Source: Kineococcus endophyticus (GTDB lineage: Bacteria > Actinomycetota > Actinomycetes > Actinomycetales > Kineococcaceae). From it: a stretch of 64,000 nucleotides of DNA. The notes beneath the pieces were generated by a model. The model saw nothing but the letters and a program-made list of their open reading frames with translations, was not told where the DNA came from and did no database searches. The stretch is taken from the NCBI RefSeq assembly GCF_040796495.1, contig NZ_JBFNQN010000003.1, forward strand, positions 186,001-250,000. The letters are read 5' to 3'. Both the position numbers and the translations under genes were made by a program. Shown here one piece after another: positions 51,639 through 60,502 of this stretch (its first letter is position 1; every line of letters begins with the position of its first letter).

Positions 51639-52880
51639 ATGATGAGACCTCTCGCCCTGCTGGCCCTGGCAGCGGCCCCACTCGTGCTCACCGCGGCGGC
51701 GGTGCCCGCACAGGCGCAGGAGCTGCGGCCCGTGGGCCCGACGACCGCCGCCTTCACCCTCGACGCCGAGGTGCAGGACGGCGGCCAGCAAGTGGTGTCC
51801 CTGACGATCGACGTGCGGGGACTCGGCATCAACCCCAGGAGCCTGTCCGACGACGCCTTCAGCGTCCGTGCGAGCGGCACCAGCCCCGACCCCTCCGTCC
51901 CGGGCCCGGTGCTCGGCACCTTCGAGGACGTCGACCGTCCGGTCGCCGACGTCCGGCTGGAACCCGGCGGCCGGCTCGTCGTCGACCTCGAGGACGGTTT
52001 CGGCACACCGGGCGGCAGCACGCTCGGCTACTCCGTGGGGGCGGGCCGCAACGTCGAGCTGGACCTGGAGTACACGCTCACGCAGGTCAAGCCCCTCACC
52101 GCCCGCGGCGTCAGCGACTTCCGGTTCGCCGCCCTCGAGCAGTCGCGGCTGGTCGACGACGAGGTCGAGGCCTTCGCCCCCGGCGAGGCGAACGGCCTGG
52201 CCTACCGCCTGTTCTCCCCGAGGGAGCGCGGGCTGCGTCCGCTCGTCGTGTGGTTGCACGGCGGGGGAGAGGGCGGACGGGAGGGCTCCTACGACAACGA
52301 CCTCGTGCTGCAGGCCAACCGCGGCGCCCTCGGATTCGCGACGCCGGAGGCCCAGGAGGTCTTCGGGGGGGCCTACGTCCTCGCGCCGCAGGCGCCCGAC
52401 TTCTGGCTGAACGACCCCGCGCGCGGGTACTCCGCGCAGCTCAAGGGGCTCATCGACGAGGTGGTCGCGAGCCACCGCGTCGACACGAGCCGCATCTACG
52501 TCGTCGGGGCCTCCAACGGCGGGTACATGACGGCCCAGCTCACCGCCGACAACCCCGGCTTCTTCGCCGCCGACGTCCCCATCGCCGCGGTCCGCGAGTA
52601 CGACGACGCGGTGGTGCTGACCGACGAGGAGCTGGCGGCGATGAGCAGCACGCCGACCTGGGTGGTCCACGCCGAGAACGACGAGACCGTGCCGTTCGAG
52701 CCCAACGGGAAGTACATCGCCGAGCACGTCGACGGCGCGCTGCTTTCCGCCTACCCGGACGTCACCTACGACGGCATCGCGTACGACGGCCACTGGTCGT
52801 GGATCTACGTGGGCCGCAACGACCCCACGACGCCGGACGGCACGCACGTCTGGCAGTGGATGGCCGCCCAGCGGCTGTAG
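51639..52880 (+). CDS. Secreted alpha/beta-hydrolase (prolyl oligopeptidase/esterase-like)
   Basis: 413 residues from ATG 51639 (a second ATG follows at once). Signal peptide about residues 1-27 (cleavage AQA-QEL). A beta-rich domain of about 140 residues comes first, then the hydrolase fold with oxyanion region VVWLHGGGEGGREG, nucleophile Ser in YVVGASNGGYMTA, Asp in HAENDETVPF, and His in YDGHWSW. It resembles secreted carbohydrate or feruloyl-type esterases and peptidases; substrate uncertain. Convergent with the chemoreceptor gene. Confidence 0.9.
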   Translation: MMRPLALLALAAAPLVLTAAAVPAQAQELRPVGPTTAAFTLDAEVQDGGQQVVSLTIDVRGLGINPRSLSDDAFSVRASGTSPDPSVPGPVLGTFEDVDRPVADVRLEPGGRLVVDLEDGFGTPGGSTLGYSVGAGRNVELDLEYTLTQVKPLTARGVSDFRFAALEQSRLVDDEVEAFAPGEANGLAYRLFSPRERGLRPLVVWLHGGGEGGREGSYDNDLVLQANRGALGFATPEAQEVFGGAYVLAPQAPDFWLNDPARGYSAQLKGLIDEVVASHRVDTSRIYVVGASNGGYMTAQLTADNPGFFAADVPIAAVREYDDAVVLTDEELAAMSSTPTWVVHAENDETVPFEPNGKYIAEHVDGALLSAYPDVTYDGIAYDGHWSWIYVGRNDPTTPDGTHVWQWMAAQRL

Positions 52881-52904
52881 GTCCGTCCGCCCCGGAACGG
52901 CGAA

Positions 52905-52934
52905 CGGCCCCGCACCCGGGTGGGTGCGGGGCCG
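52905..52934. terminator. Bidirectional terminator hairpin
   Basis: CGGCCCCGCACCC (52905-52917) and GGGTGCGGGGCCG (52922-52934) form a perfect 13-bp GC stem with a 4-base loop, between the stops of two convergent genes. It can end transcription from both sides. Confidence 0.85.
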
Positions 52935-52951
52935 CTCGTCGCGTGGAGGCG

Positions 52952-54571
52952 TCAGACGCGGAAGCGGCCGACCAGGGCGTTGAGCTCGCCCGCCATGCGG
53001 TGCAGGTCGTCGGTGGCGGCGCGCGTGCCGGCGACGACGTCCGCGGTGGAGCGGGCCGAGCCGGTGATCCCGCGGATGCCCTCGGAGATGGACTCCGACC
53101 CGGCCGCGGCCTCGCCGACGGAGCGGCTCATCTCGGCGGTCGTCGCGGACTGCTCCTCGACGGCGGACGCGATGGTCGTCTGGTGGTTGCTGATCTCCCC
53201 GACGACCTCGGCGATGCTCTCGATGGCGCGCACGGCCTCGGCGGTGTCGGTCTGGATCGAGCTGACGCGGGCGGCGATGTCCTCGGTCGCCCGGGCCGTC
53301 TGCGCCGACAGCTCCTTGACCTCACCGGCGACGACGGCGAAGCCCTTGCCGGCCTCCCCGGCACGGGCGGCCTCGATGGTGGCGTTGAGCGCGAGGAGGT
53401 TGGTCTGCTCGGCGATGGCGGTGATGGCCTTGACGACGTCCCCGATCTGGGTCGAGCTCACGCCCAGGCGGGCGACGGTCTCCCCGGCGCGGCCGGCCAG
53501 GTCGTCCGCACGGGCGGCGACGGCGGTGGCCTCGGAGGCGCCGGAGGCGATGTCGCGGATCGCGGCCTGCATCTCCCCGGCCCCCATGGCGACGGTCGCG
53601 ACGCTGGCGGCGACCGTGGCCGCGGTCTCGGCGGCGTCGGCGGCGACGGCCGCGGTCCGGCCGGCCGTCGAGCCGATGCGCTCGCTGTCGGCGGCCAGCT
53701 GCGTGGAGGCGGCGGCCAGCGAGGCCGACGACGACGCGATGGCGGACACGGTGCTGCGGACGCTGTCGCGGGCCCGCTCGAGCGAGGCGGCCATCTGGCC
53801 GACCTCGTCCCGGCTCTCGACGCGCGCGGCCACGGTGAGGTCGCCGGCGGCCATGGCCTCCAACGACTGCGAGACCTCGCTCAGCGGGCGGGTGATGGAC
53901 CGCACGACGGCCAGGCCGAGCGCGGTGGCCAGGGTCAGCCCGAGCAGGAGCCCGCCGACGACGAGGTTGCGCGAGTGCGCCGACTCGTCGGCGGCGGCCT
54001 GCGCGTTGTCCCTGGCGGCCTTGTCCTCGGCAGCCTCGATGGCGTCCAGCGCGTCCGCCGCCTTGCTCACGAGGGGCTGGGCGACCGAGGAGTTCGCCGC
54101 GGCCCAGCCGGCGAGGTCGCCCTTGTCGGAAGCCGGCACCAGCTGGCTGTCGCGGGCCTGGCGCCACTGCGACCAGGTGTCGGTGAAGACCTTCCAGTTC
54201 GCCGCGTCGGCCTGCGGGGTCGCCGTGTACTTGGCCGCCCACGTGTCGAGCTCGGCGTCGCTGTCCTTGATCTTCTGCGCGACCGCCGCCTTGCCCTCCG
54301 CGTCGGGCGTCGCCGCGTGCTGGGCGACGAGCATGCGCGTCTTGAGCTCCTCCTGGTGCACGCGGCCGAGCGCGGTCAGCCCGACGACGCTGTCCTGGTA
54401 GAGGTCGTCGGAACGGACGGTGCCCTGGTGCAGGGCGGTCAGCGAACCCGCGCTCACGGCGACGGTCACGAGGCCCAGGGCGCCGAGCGCGCTGAGCACC
54501 TTCGTGCGGACGCTGCGGTCGGCCAGCAGGGACCGGGTGGGACGGGTGGAGCTGGCGGCGGTGCTCGACAT
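52952..54571 (-). CDS. Methyl-accepting chemotaxis protein
   Basis: 539 residues from ATG 54571 with GGGAG six bases upstream. Membrane helix 1 about residues 23-45, a four-helix-bundle periplasmic sensor to about 190, helix 2 ([21 protein letters not shown]), a HAMP domain ([21 protein letters not shown]), and the cytoplasmic signalling hairpin whose tip reads [21 protein letters not shown] followed by [19 protein letters not shown]. Ligand unknown. No che genes are in the window, so its kinase lies elsewhere. Confidence 0.96.
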   Translation of the reverse strand: MSSTAASSTRPTRSLLADRSVRTKVLSALGALGLVTVAVSAGSLTALHQGTVRSDDLYQDSVVGLTALGRVHQEELKTRMLVAQHAATPDAEGKAAVAQKIKDSDAELDTWAAKYTATPQADAANWKVFTDTWSQWRQARDSQLVPASDKGDLAGWAAANSSVAQPLVSKAADALDAIEAAEDKAARDNAQAAADESAHSRNLVVGGLLLGLTLATALGLAVVRSITRPLSEVSQSLEAMAAGDLTVAARVESRDEVGQMAASLERARDSVRSTVSAIASSSASLAAASTQLAADSERIGSTAGRTAAVAADAAETAATVAASVATVAMGAGEMQAAIRDIASGASEATAVAARADDLAGRAGETVARLGVSSTQIGDVVKAITAIAEQTNLLALNATIEAARAGEAGKGFAVVAGEVKELSAQTARATEDIAARVSSIQTDTAEAVRAIESIAEVVGEISNHQTTIASAVEEQSATTAEMSRSVGEAAAGSESISEGIRGITGSARSTADVVAGTRAATDDLHRMAGELNALVGRFRV

Positions 54572-54659
54572 CGAAGGCTCCCGGGGGGTCATCCACCGGC
54601 GACAGGACCGGTGCACTCACCCCTTCGGCGGTTCCACGGCCCGGCTTGAACGTCTCCGG

Positions 54660-55685
54660 TCACGAGTTCCGGGCCCGCGACGGCTGCACGCGCTTGGGCT
54701 CACCCGGCATCTTGGGGTAGTTCGGCGGGTAGGGCAGGTCCCCCAGACCCGCCTCGGCGTCGGCGTCGGCCAGGGCCAGGAACGGCTCCAGCGAGTGCGC
54801 CCGCTCGCCCCGGCCCGCCCACAGGTCACCGACCTCGGCGTACCGCGCGGGGAAGGTCGTCAGCGTGAAGTCGTCGGGGTCGAGGTCGTCGGCCAGCTCC
54901 TCCCAGCGCAGCGGCGCGGACACCGTGGCCCGCGCGGTCCGGCGCAGCGAGTAGGCGCTCGCGATCGTGCGGTCCCGCGCGTTCTGGTTGTAGTCGACGA
55001 ACACCGTCTCGCCGCGCTCCTCCTTCCACCACGCCGAGGTGACCAGCCCGTCGGCCCGCCGCTCCACCTCGCGGGCCAGCGCGATCGCGGCGCGACGGAC
55101 CTCCGTGAACGTCCACCGCGGCTCGATGGTCACGAACACGTGGATGCCCCGCCCGCCCGACGTCTTGACGAACCCCTCGCAGCCCAGCTCGGTCAGCAGG
55201 GGGCGCAGCACGTCCCGGGCCACGGTCCGCGCCTGCGCGAACCCCGTCCCGGGCTGGGGGTCGAGGTCGATGCGCAGCTCGTCGGGGTGGTCGACGTCGG
55301 GCGCCGTGCAGTGCCAGGGGTGGAACGTGATCGTCGCCTGCTGCGCGGCCCAGACGAGGGTGGCCGCGTTCGTGGGGCGAATCGCGTCGGCCGACCGGCC
55401 CGACGGGAACGTCACGTGCACGGTGTCGACGTGCTCGGGTGCGAACTTCGGGACGCGCTTCTGGTAGACCTCCTCGCCCTCCACGCCGTCGGGGAACCGC
55501 TGCAGGTAGGTCGGCCGGTCGCGCACGGCGGTCAGCAGCGCCGGGGCCACGAGCCGGTAGAACTCCACGACGTGCCGCTTCGTGCCGGCCTCGCCGAGCT
55601 CGGGGTAGTACGGCTTGTCCGGGGACGTCAGCCGCACGGGGGTGCCGTCGACGTCGAGTTCCTCGGCGGGCGGCTTGGGGCTCAC
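54660..55685 (-). CDS. ligD: LigD-type DNA polymerase/primase domain protein
   Basis: 341 residues from GTG 55685, overlapping the ligase stop by 4 bases. It is a stand-alone LigD polymerase domain (archaeo-eukaryotic primase fold): NAATLVWAAQQATITFHPW, the metal-binding DELRIDLDPQPGTGF, and FVKTSGGRGIHVFV, then WWKEERGETVFVDYNQNARDRT. It fills gaps at broken ends in non-homologous end joining. No Ku gene is present in this window. Confidence 0.93.
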   Translation of the reverse strand: MSPKPPAEELDVDGTPVRLTSPDKPYYPELGEAGTKRHVVEFYRLVAPALLTAVRDRPTYLQRFPDGVEGEEVYQKRVPKFAPEHVDTVHVTFPSGRSADAIRPTNAATLVWAAQQATITFHPWHCTAPDVDHPDELRIDLDPQPGTGFAQARTVARDVLRPLLTELGCEGFVKTSGGRGIHVFVTIEPRWTFTEVRRAAIALAREVERRADGLVTSAWWKEERGETVFVDYNQNARDRTIASAYSLRRTARATVSAPLRWEELADDLDPDDFTLTTFPARYAEVGDLWAGRGERAHSLEPFLALADADAEAGLGDLPYPPNYPKMPGEPKRVQPSRARNS

Positions 55686-56722
55686 CGGGACGCCCCGGAC
55701 AGCACGTCGGCGAGGTCGTAGTCCGCGGGGACGTCGAGCTGGTCCAGCCGGCACTGCTCGGGCGTCTTGTCCGGCCGCCACCGCAGGAACCGCGGGTTGT
55801 GCCGGAACCGCCACCCCTCCAGCTGGTCGTACTCGACCTCGCAGACGAGTTCCTGCCGCACCGGGATCCAGGAGTTGTCCTCCCGCGCGTTCCACCGGTT
55901 CTTCTCGCCCTGCGCGGGTTCGTCCCCCGTGCGCAGCTGCGAGAGCTGCTCGAGCAGTTCCACCCGGCGCTTGGCGGTGAACGCGGCGGCCCCGCCGACG
56001 AACGCGACGCCGTCGTCGGTGTGCAGGCCCAGCAGCATCGACCCGATCCCCGGGGAACTCTTGTGCATCCGGTACCCGACGACGAAGCAGTCGGCCGTGC
56101 GCCGGTGCTTCACCTTCGTCATCACGCGTTCGGCCTGCCGGTAGGTCGCGTCCAGCGGTTTGGCGACGACACCGTCCAGTCCCGCGCCCTCGAACGTCGT
56201 GAACCACTCCGTCGCGAGGTCCGCGTCGTGCGTCGCCGTCGTGACGTGGGTGAGCGGCCCGCACCCCGCGAGCGCCTCGACGAGCCGTGCGCGGCGCTCC
56301 GCGGTGCTCAGTCCCGTCAGGTCCTCGTCGCCGAGGGCCAGCAGGTCGAACGCCACGAACTGCGCCGGAGTCTGCGCCGCCAGCTTGTCGATGCGGCTCT
56401 TGGCCGGGTGGATGCGCTGGGAGAGCAGTTCCCACGCCAGCCGCCCGCCGCCGGGCTGGGGGACGAACAACTCCCCGTCCACGACGCACCGCTGCGGCAG
56501 CTCGGCGCGGACGGCCGCCTCGACCTCGGGGAAGTACCGCGTCAGGGGTTTGGTGTTGCGCGAGCCGAGCACGACCTCGTCGCCGTCGCGGAACACGATG
56601 CAGCGGAAACCGTCCCACTTCGGTTCGTACAGCCACGCCGGTCCGTCGGCGGGCTGGGCGGGGACACCGGTGGCCGCCTTGGCCAGCATCGGCGAGACGG
56701 GCGGGTTCACCGGCAGGTCCAT
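55682..56722 (-). CDS. ATP-dependent DNA ligase (LigD/LigC ligase domain)
   Basis: 346 residues from ATG 56722 (GTG 56731 is possible). The adenylation Lys is in WLYEPKWDGFRCIVFRDG (motif I); motifs III and IV are FVAFDLLALGDEDL and GLDGVVAKPLD, and motif V is RVMTKVKHRRTADCFVVG. The oligonucleotide-binding domain follows. Together with the downstream polymerase gene it forms a split LigD without the nuclease domain. Divergent from the OtnK-like gene. Confidence 0.94.
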   Translation of the reverse strand: MDLPVNPPVSPMLAKAATGVPAQPADGPAWLYEPKWDGFRCIVFRDGDEVVLGSRNTKPLTRYFPEVEAAVRAELPQRCVVDGELFVPQPGGGRLAWELLSQRIHPAKSRIDKLAAQTPAQFVAFDLLALGDEDLTGLSTAERRARLVEALAGCGPLTHVTTATHDADLATEWFTTFEGAGLDGVVAKPLDATYRQAERVMTKVKHRRTADCFVVGYRMHKSSPGIGSMLLGLHTDDGVAFVGGAAAFTAKRRVELLEQLSQLRTGDEPAQGEKNRWNAREDNSWIPVRQELVCEVEYDQLEGWRFRHNPRFLRWRPDKTPEQCRLDQLDVPADYDLADVLSGASR

Positions 56723-56803
56723 GTGGCTCACTCTGCCGCACCCGGTGCCGCTGCACGAGAGCGAGCGGGCAGGCCGTCCCGGGGGTCTGGTCTACTGCGG
56801 AGG

Positions 56804-58054
56804 GTGAGCCACAAGACCGTCGTCCTGGACGACGACCCGACCGGGACGCAGTCCGCGACGGGGGTCCGGGTGCTCCTGCGCTGGGACGCCCCGCACCCGC
56901 CCCTGGCCGACCTCCTCACGGACGCCCTGCGCGCGGCGGACGGCGTGTACGTGCAGACGAACTCCCGGGCCCTCGACGAGGCCGCCGCGGTCGAGCTCGT
57001 GACCGGCATCCGGGACGCCGCCCGCGAGGCCGGCCGGCGCCTGGGGACCGACGTGCGGTGCGTCCTGCGGGGCGACTCGACCCTGCGCGGGCACGTGTTC
57101 GCCGAGACGGACGTGTTCACCGGCCCCGACGACGTTGTCCTCTTCGTCCCGGCCTTCCCCGCCGGAGGCCGCACGACGGTCGACGGCGTGCACCTCGTCC
57201 GCAGCGGTGAGCAGGAGGTGCCGGCGGGGGAGACGGAGTACGCCGCCGACCCCGTCTTCGGCTTCCGCAGCTCCCGGCTCGCGGACTACGTGCGGGAGAA
57301 AGCCGACCGCACCCCCGTCGCCCTGGCCGGGGCCGACGAGCTCGCCCGCGCGCTCGACGACGCCCCCGCCGGCGCCGTCCTGCTGCCCGACGTCCGCGAC
57401 GACGCCGACGTGCAGGCCCTCGCCGACGTCGTGCGCTCGTGGACGCCACCGGTGGGTCGCGACGTCGTGGTCCGCTGCGCCGCCCCCCTCGCCGCGGCGC
57501 TCGCGGGCGCGACGAGCACCGCGTTCCTCGACCGGCCCCTGCTGCCGGGCTCCCCGCGCGTCCTCGTGGTCTGCGGCTCGCACACCGACGGGGCCCGCGC
57601 CCAGCTCGAGGTGCTCGCGCAGCGGCACGGCCCCGCCCACGTGCTGCCGACCGCTGCGGCGCTCGAGGATCCCGTCGCGGCGGGGGAGGACCTCGCCGAC
57701 CGCGCCCGCGCCGACCTCGCAGCCGGGCTCTCGGTCGTCGCCACCGAACGCGTCCGCTCGGGCGAGCACGGCACGCTCGACCACGGCGAGCGGGTCATGA
57801 CGGCGCTCGTCACCGCCGTCCGGCGGCTCGTCCCCGACGCCGACGCCGTCGTCAGCAAGGGCGGCATCACCGCGGCCGAGGTCGCGCGGACGGGGATCGG
57901 CGCCGACGCCGCGCTCGTCGAAGGGCAGGTCGCGGCCGGGATCTCGGTCTGGCGGATGGACCTCGGCGGTCGCGACGTCCTGCAGGTCGTCGTCCCCGGC
58001 AACGTCGGCGGCCCCGACGCCATCGCCGACGCCGTCGCGGCGCTGGGCCGGTGA
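56804..58054 (+). CDS. Four-carbon acid sugar kinase family protein (DUF1537/OtnK-like)
   Basis: 416 residues from GTG 56804. The N-terminal substrate domain begins TVVLDDDPTGTQSATGVRVLL with the LRGDSTLRGH segment; the C-terminal nucleotide domain has RVLVVCGSHTDGARAQ and AVVSKGGITAAEVARTGIGA. Family members phosphorylate erythronate, threonate or related acids. The usual partner epimerase or aldolase genes are not beside it, so the substrate is open. Its stop overlaps the DUF998 gene by 4 bases. Confidence 0.9.
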   Translation: MSHKTVVLDDDPTGTQSATGVRVLLRWDAPHPPLADLLTDALRAADGVYVQTNSRALDEAAAVELVTGIRDAAREAGRRLGTDVRCVLRGDSTLRGHVFAETDVFTGPDDVVLFVPAFPAGGRTTVDGVHLVRSGEQEVPAGETEYAADPVFGFRSSRLADYVREKADRTPVALAGADELARALDDAPAGAVLLPDVRDDADVQALADVVRSWTPPVGRDVVVRCAAPLAAALAGATSTAFLDRPLLPGSPRVLVVCGSHTDGARAQLEVLAQRHGPAHVLPTAAALEDPVAAGEDLADRARADLAAGLSVVATERVRSGEHGTLDHGERVMTALVTAVRRLVPDADAVVSKGGITAAEVARTGIGADAALVEGQVAAGISVWRMDLGGRDVLQVVVPGNVGGPDAIADAVAALGR

Positions 58055-58695
58055 CGGTGCGCAGACCCGTCCTCGTCCTGGCCGTGGTGGCCGCGGTCGT
58101 GGCGGCGGTGGCCAACGCGAACTTCCTGCTCGCCCCCGTCGTCGGGGCGCGGATCGACCTCGCCGTGGGCGTCATCAGCGAGCTGTCGGTGCCGTCGGAA
58201 CCGGGGTCGGTGTGGTTCCGCCTGGGCGACGGGACGGCGGGCGTCCTCGCCGCCGCGCTCGGGGTCGTGCTGTGGCGCAGCGCGTTCCGGCACGCCCGCT
58301 TCCGGGCCCTGTGCCTGCTCGCGTTCGGCCTCGGCACGCTCGTCTCGGCCGTGGTGCCCGTGACCTGCGCGCCCTCGCTCGGTCCGTGCCCACCGTCCTC
58401 GGACACCGCCGAGCTCGTCCACGACGGGGTGTCCGTCCTCGCCACCACGGGCGCGGTGCTCGGGGGCGTCGAACTGGCCTGGCGCGCACGGGGAGTGCTC
58501 AAGGCGCTCGCCGTCCTCACCGCCCTCGTCTCCGCCGGCTGCGGGCTCTACGAGGTCGTGACGTTCTTCCAGGGCGGCAACGGCGGCGGCGGGAACTCCC
58601 AGCGCTGGCAGGTGCTGTCCGTCTCGGCGTGGCTGGTGCTGGAGGCGCTCAGCTGGGGACAGCGCGCGCGCACGACTCAGCCCGCGTCGAGGTAG
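58051..58695 (+). CDS. DUF998 membrane protein
   Basis: 214 residues, six hydrophobic helices. The segment SELSVPSEPGSVWFRLGDGTAGVL and the WRSAFRHARFRALCLLAFGLGTLVSAVVPV region match the DUF998 family. A CAPSLGPCPPSSD loop has two Cys facing outward. 19 bases of its 3' end overlap the convergent esterase gene. Function unknown. Confidence 0.82.
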   Translation: MTVRRPVLVLAVVAAVVAAVANANFLLAPVVGARIDLAVGVISELSVPSEPGSVWFRLGDGTAGVLAAALGVVLWRSAFRHARFRALCLLAFGLGTLVSAVVPVTCAPSLGPCPPSSDTAELVHDGVSVLATTGAVLGGVELAWRARGVLKALAVLTALVSAGCGLYEVVTFFQGGNGGGGNSQRWQVLSVSAWLVLEALSWGQRARTTQPASR

Positions 58696-59699
58696 CGCCC
58701 GGCGAAGGTGAGCCCGTACGGCAGCAGCTCCCGCGCCGTCGTCCACGTGTGGCCCCCGGGCACGTCCCGCCGCTCCAGCGGCCAGCCGCGCGCCGCGACG
58801 AGCCGGGCCAGCTCGTCGGTGCCGGCGCGTTCGGGGGCGCCGGTGCCCGTGCCGAGGAACACCGGCACCGGCGCGGGCACGACGACGGTCGGCAGGTACC
58901 GCGCGGGGGAGGCGGCGGCGAAGGCCGCGGCGGACAGCTCCCCGCGCACGGCCGGACCCGGGTCGCCGAACGGCTCGAGGGCGAGGAGCGGGCCCCACAC
59001 GTCGCGGTGCCGCAGCCCCTGGTCCAGCGCGCAGAACCCCCCGGCGCTCTCGCCGCCGAGCAGGCGAGACGACGGCCGGGCCAGGGTGCGGAAGCGGCGG
59101 TCGACGCCCGGCACGAGGTCGCGGTAGAGGTACGTCTCCCACTGCGGTCCGCCGGGCAGGTCGAGGCACTCGGTGTCGCTGCCGGCGCCGAGCAGGTCGG
59201 GGTCCATGTCGGGTGTGACGACGAGGACCGGGGGCAGCAGGCGGGCGTCGGTGAGGGCGTCGACCGTCCGCGCGGCACCGCCCGCCGCGAACCAGTCCGT
59301 GGAACGTCCCGGGGAGCCCGGCAGGAGCACCACGACGGGGTACCGGCGGTCGGGGTGCTCGGCGTACCCGCGCGGCAGCTGGACGTGGACGGTCGTCGCG
59401 GCGACGTCGAGGTCGGGGGCCCCGAGCCGGAACGAGACCACGCGGCCCCCGGGCAGGTCGCCGGTCACGAGGAAGCGGGCCGCCTGCGCGGTCGGGACGT
59501 ACCCCGTCAGCGCGTTCGCCGTCGTGGCCGCCACGACGACGGCCGCGACCACCGAGGCCAGGACCCACCGTCCGCGCGGACGCCGCCGCACCGACCGCAC
59601 GAGGCAGGCGAGCAGCAGCAGACCGGCGCCGACGGCGAGGAGCGGGGAGTCCACCCAGGCCCCGGGCAGCCGGGTGGCGGCCAGGACCTCGGGTGTCAC
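58677..59699 (-). CDS. Membrane-anchored esterase (alpha/beta hydrolase, esterase D type)
   Basis: 340 residues from GTG 59699, overlapping the transporter stop by 4 bases; the open frame extends far upstream but only as a shadow of other genes. Two N-terminal helices (LLAVGAGLLLLACLV, WVLASVVAAVVVAATTANAL) put the hydrolase domain outside. Catalytic features: YPVVVLLPGSPGRSTDWF, the nucleophile Ser in LLGGESAGGFCALD, and His in VPGGHTWTTAREL. The plan recalls mycolyltransferase-like and S-formylglutathione hydrolase-type folds; substrate unknown. It follows the MprF-like and DMT genes in one operon. Confidence 0.87.
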   Translation of the reverse strand: MTPEVLAATRLPGAWVDSPLLAVGAGLLLLACLVRSVRRRPRGRWVLASVVAAVVVAATTANALTGYVPTAQAARFLVTGDLPGGRVVSFRLGAPDLDVAATTVHVQLPRGYAEHPDRRYPVVVLLPGSPGRSTDWFAAGGAARTVDALTDARLLPPVLVVTPDMDPDLLGAGSDTECLDLPGGPQWETYLYRDLVPGVDRRFRTLARPSSRLLGGESAGGFCALDQGLRHRDVWGPLLALEPFGDPGPAVRGELSAAAFAAASPARYLPTVVVPAPVPVFLGTGTGAPERAGTDELARLVAARGWPLERRDVPGGHTWTTARELLPYGLTFAGRYLDAG

Positions 59700-60502
59700 G
59701 TCTCCTCGGGGATCGCCGGCGACCCCGCGAGGACCACCGAGCAGCCCACGACGACGACGAGCGCCGCGACCGTCGGTACCCACCAGCCGGCCCGCACGAC
59801 GTCCCCGAGCAGCGCGAACCCCGCGACCGCCGGCACGACGACCTCGACCGACCACAGCAGCGCCGTGGCGGGGCCGACGGGACCCTTCTCCAGCGCCGCG
59901 GCGTACCCGAGCGTGCCGGCGACCCCGGCGACGGCGACGGCCCACGCGACGGGTTCGGCGAGCACCCGCCAGGCGTCCGACCAGGCGTCGGGCAGGGTCA
60001 CGGCCCGCGCGCCGAGGGCCGCGACGGAGTACCCGAGACCCGCCAGCACGGCGAACGCCGCGGAGCCGAGGCGGCGCAGCACGAGCACGGCGAGGAGGAG
60101 CAGCACCCCGGCGACGAGCAGCACGACCTGCAGGGGCGTCGCCACGGTGGGGGAGGGCTGCTCGGTCCCGGCGCCCCCGACGACCCCCAGGGCCGCGACG
60201 AGCGCGAGCACGGCCGCGGTGTCGCGGGGGCGCAACCGCGAGCCGAGGAACACCCGGGCCAGGACGACGGTCAGGGCGAGCGACCCCGCAAGCAGCGACT
60301 GCACCGCGAACGTCGGCAGCCGGCGCAGCGCCACGAGCGAGAGGAGCCAGGCGAGACCGTCGACCCCGAGGCCCGTGAGGTAGAGCGGGGACCGCGTCAG
60401 CGCGGCGGCCCCGGACCCCCCGCGCACCCCGACGGCCTGCAGGATCGACCCGGCCGCGTACCCGAGGGCGGCCAGGACGGCCGCCGCCAGCGCGAGCGCC
60501 AC
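59696..60502 (-). CDS. DMT-superfamily permease-like protein
   Basis: 268 residues, about nine to ten helices. Opening AAAVLAALGYAAGSILQAVGVRG and the SLLAGSLALTVVLARVFLG and LLWSVEVVVPAVAGFALLGDVVRAGWW segments are typical of the EamA/DMT-like proteins annotated in actinobacteria. It begins on the base after the MprF-like stop and overlaps the esterase, so the three probably act together on the envelope. Substrate unknown. Confidence 0.85.
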   Translation of the reverse strand: MALALAAAVLAALGYAAGSILQAVGVRGGSGAAALTRSPLYLTGLGVDGLAWLLSLVALRRLPTFAVQSLLAGSLALTVVLARVFLGSRLRPRDTAAVLALVAALGVVGGAGTEQPSPTVATPLQVVLLVAGVLLLLAVLVLRRLGSAAFAVLAGLGYSVAALGARAVTLPDAWSDAWRVLAEPVAWAVAVAGVAGTLGYAAALEKGPVGPATALLWSVEVVVPAVAGFALLGDVVRAGWWVPTVAALVVVVGCSVVLAGSPAIPEET

